Assembly: GCF_937980635.1 (NCBI RefSeq)
Contig: NZ_CALJPG010000010.1
Location: 1 to 64,000, forward strand
Direction: 5' to 3'
Length of the DNA: 64,000 nt
Source: an uncultured Campylobacter sp.
GTDB taxonomy: Bacteria; Campylobacterota; Campylobacteria; Campylobacterales; Campylobacteraceae
Position 1 is the stretch's first letter; every line of letters begins with the position of its first letter. The notes beneath the pieces are model-generated. The model worked only from the letters and a program-made list of their open reading frames with translations, was not told the origin of the DNA and made no database searches. Below, one piece after another: positions 60,392 through 64,000 of the stretch. A program made the position numbers and the translations under genes.

Positions 60392-61629
60392 TGGCAAATA
60401 AGTGCAGTTTTTGCGGTGAGACGGACGCGGACGGGCGTCGTATCTATCCTAACGACGACGGTACGGCGGCTATCTGCAGCTATTGTATCGATATGGCATA
60501 CGCCGCCATCCACGGCAGCGAGGGCCAAAATGAGGCGATACAAAATCAAAATAAAGAGATCGATTTCGAGGCTATCAAGCCAAAGGCGCTGATGGAAGTG
60601 CTAAATCGCTACGTCATCGGTCAGGAGCGCGCTAAGAAAATTTTTAGCGTCGGCGTTTACAACCACTATAAAAGAATTTTCAGACAGACCGACGCAAAGG
60701 GAGACGATACCGAAATTTCAAAATCAAATATCTTACTTATCGGACCTACCGGCAGCGGTAAGACGCTTATGGCGCAGACCTTGGCGCGATTTTTGGACGT
60801 GCCGATTGCCATTAGCGACGCTACGAGCCTAACGGAAGCGGGCTACGTCGGCGAGGACGTAGAAAATATCCTCACCCGCCTTTTGCAGGCCGCGGACGGC
60901 GACGTAGAGAAGGCGCAGCGCGGTATCGTATTCGTAGATGAGATCGATAAGATCGCGCGAATGAGCGAAAACCGCAGCATCACGCGCGACGTAAGCGGCG
61001 AAGGTGTGCAGCAAGCGCTGCTTAAGATCATCGAAGGAAGCGTCGTAAATATCCCTCCAAAGGGCGGCCGCAAGCACCCAAATCAGGACTTCATCCAGAT
61101 CGATACTACTAATATCCTATTCGTCTGCGGCGGCGCGTTCGACGGGCTAAACGAGATCATCAACCGCCGCATCGGGCAGAACGTGCTAGGGTTTAACCAA
61201 ACAAAGCGCAGCAAGAAAGAGAGTTTAAATTTACTAAATATGGTTGAGGCTGACGATCTCGTGCATTACGGCATAATTCCAGAGCTCATCGGGCGTTTGC
61301 ACGTAGTAGCTACGCTAAATGAGATCGACGAAAAGGCGATGGTCAGAATTTTAACGGAGCCGAAAAACGCGATCTTAAAGCAATATCAAAAGCTCTTTGC
61401 GATAGACGGCGCAAATTTAAAATTTGACGACGACGCGCTAAGGGAGGTCGCGAGCCTTGCGATTAAGCGCAAAACCGGCGCGCGCGGGCTTCGCAGCATA
61501 ATCGAGGAGATCATGATCGATATTATGTTTGATCTGCCTGAGCTTAAAGGCTATGACGTCATCATCTCGAAAGAGGTCGTAGACGGCGTCTCCAAGCCGA
61601 TACTTGTAAAACAAAATTTAACTGCATAA
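60391..61629 (+). CDS. clpX: ATP-dependent Clp protease ATP-binding subunit ClpX
   Basis: 412 residues. Zinc-binding domain CSFCGE and CSYC, AAA+ module with Walker A IGPTGSGKTLMAQ, Walker B IVFVDEIDKIAR, the SRDVSGEGVQQALLK pore region and sensor 2 RGLRSI. Unfolds substrates for ClpP. Confidence 0.98.
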   Translation: MANKCSFCGETDADGRRIYPNDDGTAAICSYCIDMAYAAIHGSEGQNEAIQNQNKEIDFEAIKPKALMEVLNRYVIGQERAKKIFSVGVYNHYKRIFRQTDAKGDDTEISKSNILLIGPTGSGKTLMAQTLARFLDVPIAISDATSLTEAGYVGEDVENILTRLLQAADGDVEKAQRGIVFVDEIDKIARMSENRSITRDVSGEGVQQALLKIIEGSVVNIPPKGGRKHPNQDFIQIDTTNILFVCGGAFDGLNEIINRRIGQNVLGFNQTKRSKKESLNLLNMVEADDLVHYGIIPELIGRLHVVATLNEIDEKAMVRILTEPKNAILKQYQKLFAIDGANLKFDDDALREVASLAIKRKTGARGLRSIIEEIMIDIMFDLPELKGYDVIISKEVVDGVSKPILVKQNLTA

Positions 61630-61638
61630 AGGGGATAA

Positions 61639-62673
61639 ATGTTACTTGATTCGATTCTAGGATTATTTTCCAGAGATATGGGTATTGATCTAGGCACGGC
61701 AAACACGCTCGTGCTGCTAAAAGATAAAGGCATCATCATCAACGAACCGAGCGTCGTCGCGGTACAAAACGAACGCTACGGCAAGCAAAGGATCATCGCC
61801 GTGGGTGCTGAGGCTAAAGAGATGCTCGGGCGCACTCCGGGCGATATCGAAGCGGTGCGCCCGATGAAGGACGGCGTTATTGCGGATTTTGATATGACGG
61901 AGAAGATGATTAGATATTTTATCGAAAAGACCCACAAGCGCCGCTTTTTCGTAAGCCCGCGTATCATCATCTCGGTACCTTACGGGCTAACTCAGGTCGA
62001 GCGCAAAGCCGTGCGAGAAAGCGCGATGATAGCGGGCGCACGCGAGGTTTATCTAATCGAAGAGCCGATGGCTGCGGCGATCGGTGCGGGTTTGCCGGTC
62101 AATGAAGCGCGCGGCTCGCTGGTCGTGGATATCGGCGGCGGTACCACTGAGATCGGCGTTATCTCTTTAGGCGGTATCATCAGCGCCAAATCCGTTCGCG
62201 TCGCGGGCGATAAGATCGACGCTAGCATCGTTAACTACGTCAAGGAAAAATATAGCCTGCTTATTTCGGAGCGTGCGGCCGAGGAGATTAAGATCAAGAT
62301 CGGTACGGCGGTGCAACAGCAAAAAGATCTTACCTACACGGTCAAAGGAAAAGACCAGATCAGCGGGCTTTTAAGCTCGGTCGATCTTACGAGCGAGGAC
62401 GTTAGAGAGGCGATCAAAGACTCGATCAGAGAGATTGCAGACGCGTTAAAATTTGTCCTTGAAAGCATTCAGCCGGAAGTCGCCGCCGACATCGTTGAAA
62501 ACGGCGTCGTGCTAACGGGCGGCGGCGCGCTCATTCGCGGATTAGATAAATATCTAAGCGACACCGTAAAGCTTCCGGTTTTCGTCGCGGACGAGCCGCT
62601 GCTTTGCGTCGCAAACGGCACGGGAAAAGCCCTAGAAGAGATCAAATCGCTAAAACAAGCGGCAAATGACTAA
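61639..62673 (+). CDS. mreB: Rod-shape-determining protein MreB
   Basis: 344 residues, bacterial actin. GIDLGTANTLVLLKDKG (phosphate 1), EEPMAAAIGAGLPV, VVDIGGGTTEIGVISLGGI and NGVVLTGGGALIRGLD. Organises lateral wall growth; overlaps mreC by 8 bases. Confidence 0.98.
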   Translation: MLLDSILGLFSRDMGIDLGTANTLVLLKDKGIIINEPSVVAVQNERYGKQRIIAVGAEAKEMLGRTPGDIEAVRPMKDGVIADFDMTEKMIRYFIEKTHKRRFFVSPRIIISVPYGLTQVERKAVRESAMIAGAREVYLIEEPMAAAIGAGLPVNEARGSLVVDIGGGTTEIGVISLGGIISAKSVRVAGDKIDASIVNYVKEKYSLLISERAAEEIKIKIGTAVQQQKDLTYTVKGKDQISGLLSSVDLTSEDVREAIKDSIREIADALKFVLESIQPEVAADIVENGVVLTGGGALIRGLDKYLSDTVKLPVFVADEPLLCVANGTGKALEEIKSLKQAAND

Positions 62674-63415
62674 TCTCAAACTCCTCCTCGTCGCGGTTTT
62701 GCTGGTAGCCGTTTCGTTAACGTTCGGCTCGTATATCCACGGCAAGTTCGTAGGCTTTGCGGGAGGAATTTTAGAGGTTTATTACGGCGTGAGCGATCGG
62801 GTAAAAAGCGCCGTGAACGAGCATTTTAACCAGGCAGAGACGATCAAAGCTCTACGAGAAGAAAATGCCGAGCTAAAAAAATCGGCGATGCTGCTTAGTA
62901 CGTTCGCAGGCGAGCTGAATAAAATTTTGATCGACAAAAACAGCTCCGTTTACGAGCCCAAAGTCCAGCTCGTAAAGGCGCTAAGCTACGCGAATCTAAA
63001 CGACTACAACAAATTCTTCGTAAATTTTGAAAATTTTAACCCAAACAAAATTTACGGCCTCATCAGCGAGGGCAAGACCGCAGGAATTTTAGTAAATAAA
63101 GACGGGCGCCCGCTTGCGATCTTACAGCGCGACGAGAAGAGTAATTTCTCTGTTTTCATAGGAGATGCTCAAATTCCTGGCGTCGCAGGCGGCGAGAATA
63201 ACGAGCTCGTAGTTAGATACATCCCACAATGGCTCGATCCCAAGGTAGGCGATGAGGTATTTACGAGCGGGAAAGATGAAATTTTCTTTGCCGGCGTGCC
63301 GGTAGGGAAGGTTAAAGAGATTCAAAACGGAAAGTTATACAAAAGCGCCGTCGTAGAGCCCTACGTGAGCTCCGAGATGCCGGCGTTTTTGTATGTCGTT
63401 ACAAAGGAAAATTGA
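62666..63415 (+). CDS. mreC: Rod-shape-determining protein MreC
   Basis: 249 residues. One N-terminal membrane helix (LLLVAVLLVAVSLTFGSY), a short coiled coil (ETIKALREENAELKKSAMLL) and two beta barrels with LVNKDGRPLAIL and VGDEVFTSGKDEIFFAGVPV. Partner of MreB in the elongasome. The stop shares its last base with the carB start. Confidence 0.94.
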   Translation: MTNLKLLLVAVLLVAVSLTFGSYIHGKFVGFAGGILEVYYGVSDRVKSAVNEHFNQAETIKALREENAELKKSAMLLSTFAGELNKILIDKNSSVYEPKVQLVKALSYANLNDYNKFFVNFENFNPNKIYGLISEGKTAGILVNKDGRPLAILQRDEKSNFSVFIGDAQIPGVAGGENNELVVRYIPQWLDPKVGDEVFTSGKDEIFFAGVPVGKVKEIQNGKLYKSAVVEPYVSSEMPAFLYVVTKEN

Positions 63416-64000
63416 TGCCCAAAAGAGATGATATTAAGACGATTTTACTGATCGGTAGCGGTCCGATCGTAATCGGTCAGGCGTGCGAGTTCGATTACAG
63501 CGGCACGCAGGCTGCCAAGACGCTAAAGAGCCTCGGATATCGCGTAGTGCTAATAAACTCTAATCCCGCCACCATTATGACCGATCCCGATTTTGCCGAC
63601 GCTACCTATATCGAGCCGATCACCAAAGAGAGCATTTTGCGTATCATAAAGCGTGAGAGCGTCGATGCGATCCTGCCTACGATGGGCGGACAGGTCGCGC
63701 TAAACGTCGCGATGGAGGCTTACGAAAGCGGCGAGCTAGCGGGGGTGAAATTTCTAGGCGCCAAGCCTGAAGCGATCAAAAAGGGCGAGGATAGGGTAAA
63801 ATTTAAAGAGGCGATGATTAAGATCGGAATGGATCTGCCTAAATCCAAATACGCCTACAATATCGAAGAGGCGATGGCTGCGGCGAATGAGATCGGCTTT
63901 CCGCTCATTATCCGCGCCAGCTATACTCTAGGCGGCGCAGGTAGCGGCGTAGCGTACAATATCGACGAGTTTAAAGAGGTCGCGCAAAATGGGCTAGACG
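63415..64000 (+). CDS. carB: Carbamoyl-phosphate synthase large subunit (5' part)
   Basis: Reads MPKRDDIKTILLIGSGPIVI and then GQACEFDYSGTQAAKTLKSL, the N-terminal ATP-grasp half of CarB, running off the window end still open. It makes carbamoyl phosphate for arginine and pyrimidines with CarA. Overlap with mreC (TGATG) implies cotranscription; the mreB-mreC-carB proximity matches C. jejuni. Confidence 0.97.
   Translation, partial: MPKRDDIKTILLIGSGPIVIGQACEFDYSGTQAAKTLKSLGYRVVLINSNPATIMTDPDFADATYIEPITKESILRIIKRESVDAILPTMGGQVALNVAMEAYESGELAGVKFLGAKPEAIKKGEDRVKFKEAMIKIGMDLPKSKYAYNIEEAMAAANEIGFPLIIRASYTLGGAGSGVAYNIDEFKEVAQNGLD

Overview
The window is a chromosomal segment from a Campylobacter-type epsilonproteobacterium (Campylobacterota). 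Evidence from gene order: mobA-pldA, ilvE next to an SPFH protein, purM/coaE/dapF, tkt-ispA-ybaB-panD-murE-nifU, infA-rpmJ-rpsM-rpsK-rpsD-rpoA-rplQ and fabZ-lpxA-clpX-mreB-mreC-carB all recall C. jejuni neighbourhoods. The DNA is more GC-rich than C. jejuni and is saturated with AAATTT/AAATTC words. A C. gracilis-like species is my guess from composition, not something the sequence proves.

Layout. 0-4.2 kb: a small unknown protein, mobA, pldA, ilvE and an SPFH membrane protein. 4.5-8.0 kb: hisIE, then three genes resembling polymorphic-toxin immunity genes (LRR/NTF2-like, a frameshifted unknown, SUKH/SMI1-like). 8.0-10.7 kb: a dispersed repeat, a truncated AraC regulator, an iron-type alcohol dehydrogenase, a structured intergenic segment and an Imm10-like gene. 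10.7-14.5 kb: purM (leftward) and coaE, a Sel1-repeat protein and dapF (rightward). 14.5-17.4 kb: a long non-coding stretch, two translationally coupled tiny membrane proteins, a small putative DNA-binding protein and a P-loop ATPase. 17.6-28.1 kb: the S10-spc ribosomal protein operon with secY and map. 28.5-33.1 kb: a phosphoethanolamine transferase, and a YheO-like regulator divergent from ridA and a threonine-synthase-like PLP enzyme. 33.5-36.0 kb: GrpB-like protein, tRNA-Ser(CGA), a HEAT-like pseudogene and a GyrI-like protein. 36.0-43.0 kb: tkt, ispA, ybaB, panD, murE, a TPR-like protein, a NifU-like protein and an L,D-transpeptidase. 43.0-46.4 kb: the alpha ribosomal operon with infA. 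46.5-51.3 kb: a zinc peptidase, a VOC protein with a shifted C-terminus, the second copy of the dispersed repeat, bcp, an NAD(P)H oxidoreductase and a molbindin. 51.7-58 kb: DUF488, purF, a truncated nucleotidyltransferase, dapB and a giant AsmA/DUF748 protein. 58-64 kb: queH, fabZ, lpxA, clpX, mreB, mreC and the 5' part of carB.

Most of the window is housekeeping: translation, purine/histidine/lysine/branched-chain biosynthesis, peptidoglycan and lipid A, and cell shape. The accessory interest lies in four places: an orphan immunity-gene island (5.7-10.7 kb); a roughly 260-bp repeat shared in opposite orientation by 7.95-8.21 kb and 48.19-48.50 kb, carrying the 3' end of the SUKH gene and abutting a truncated gene at each site; Asn/Ser/Ala-rich linkers built from AAATTC-containing words and placed inside or between domains of unrelated enzymes; and several strong inverted repeats in intergenic DNA, including a possible pseudoknot at 9.86-9.96 kb and a hairpin inside the spc operon. 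No CRISPR array, rRNA gene, intact insertion sequence or prophage was seen.
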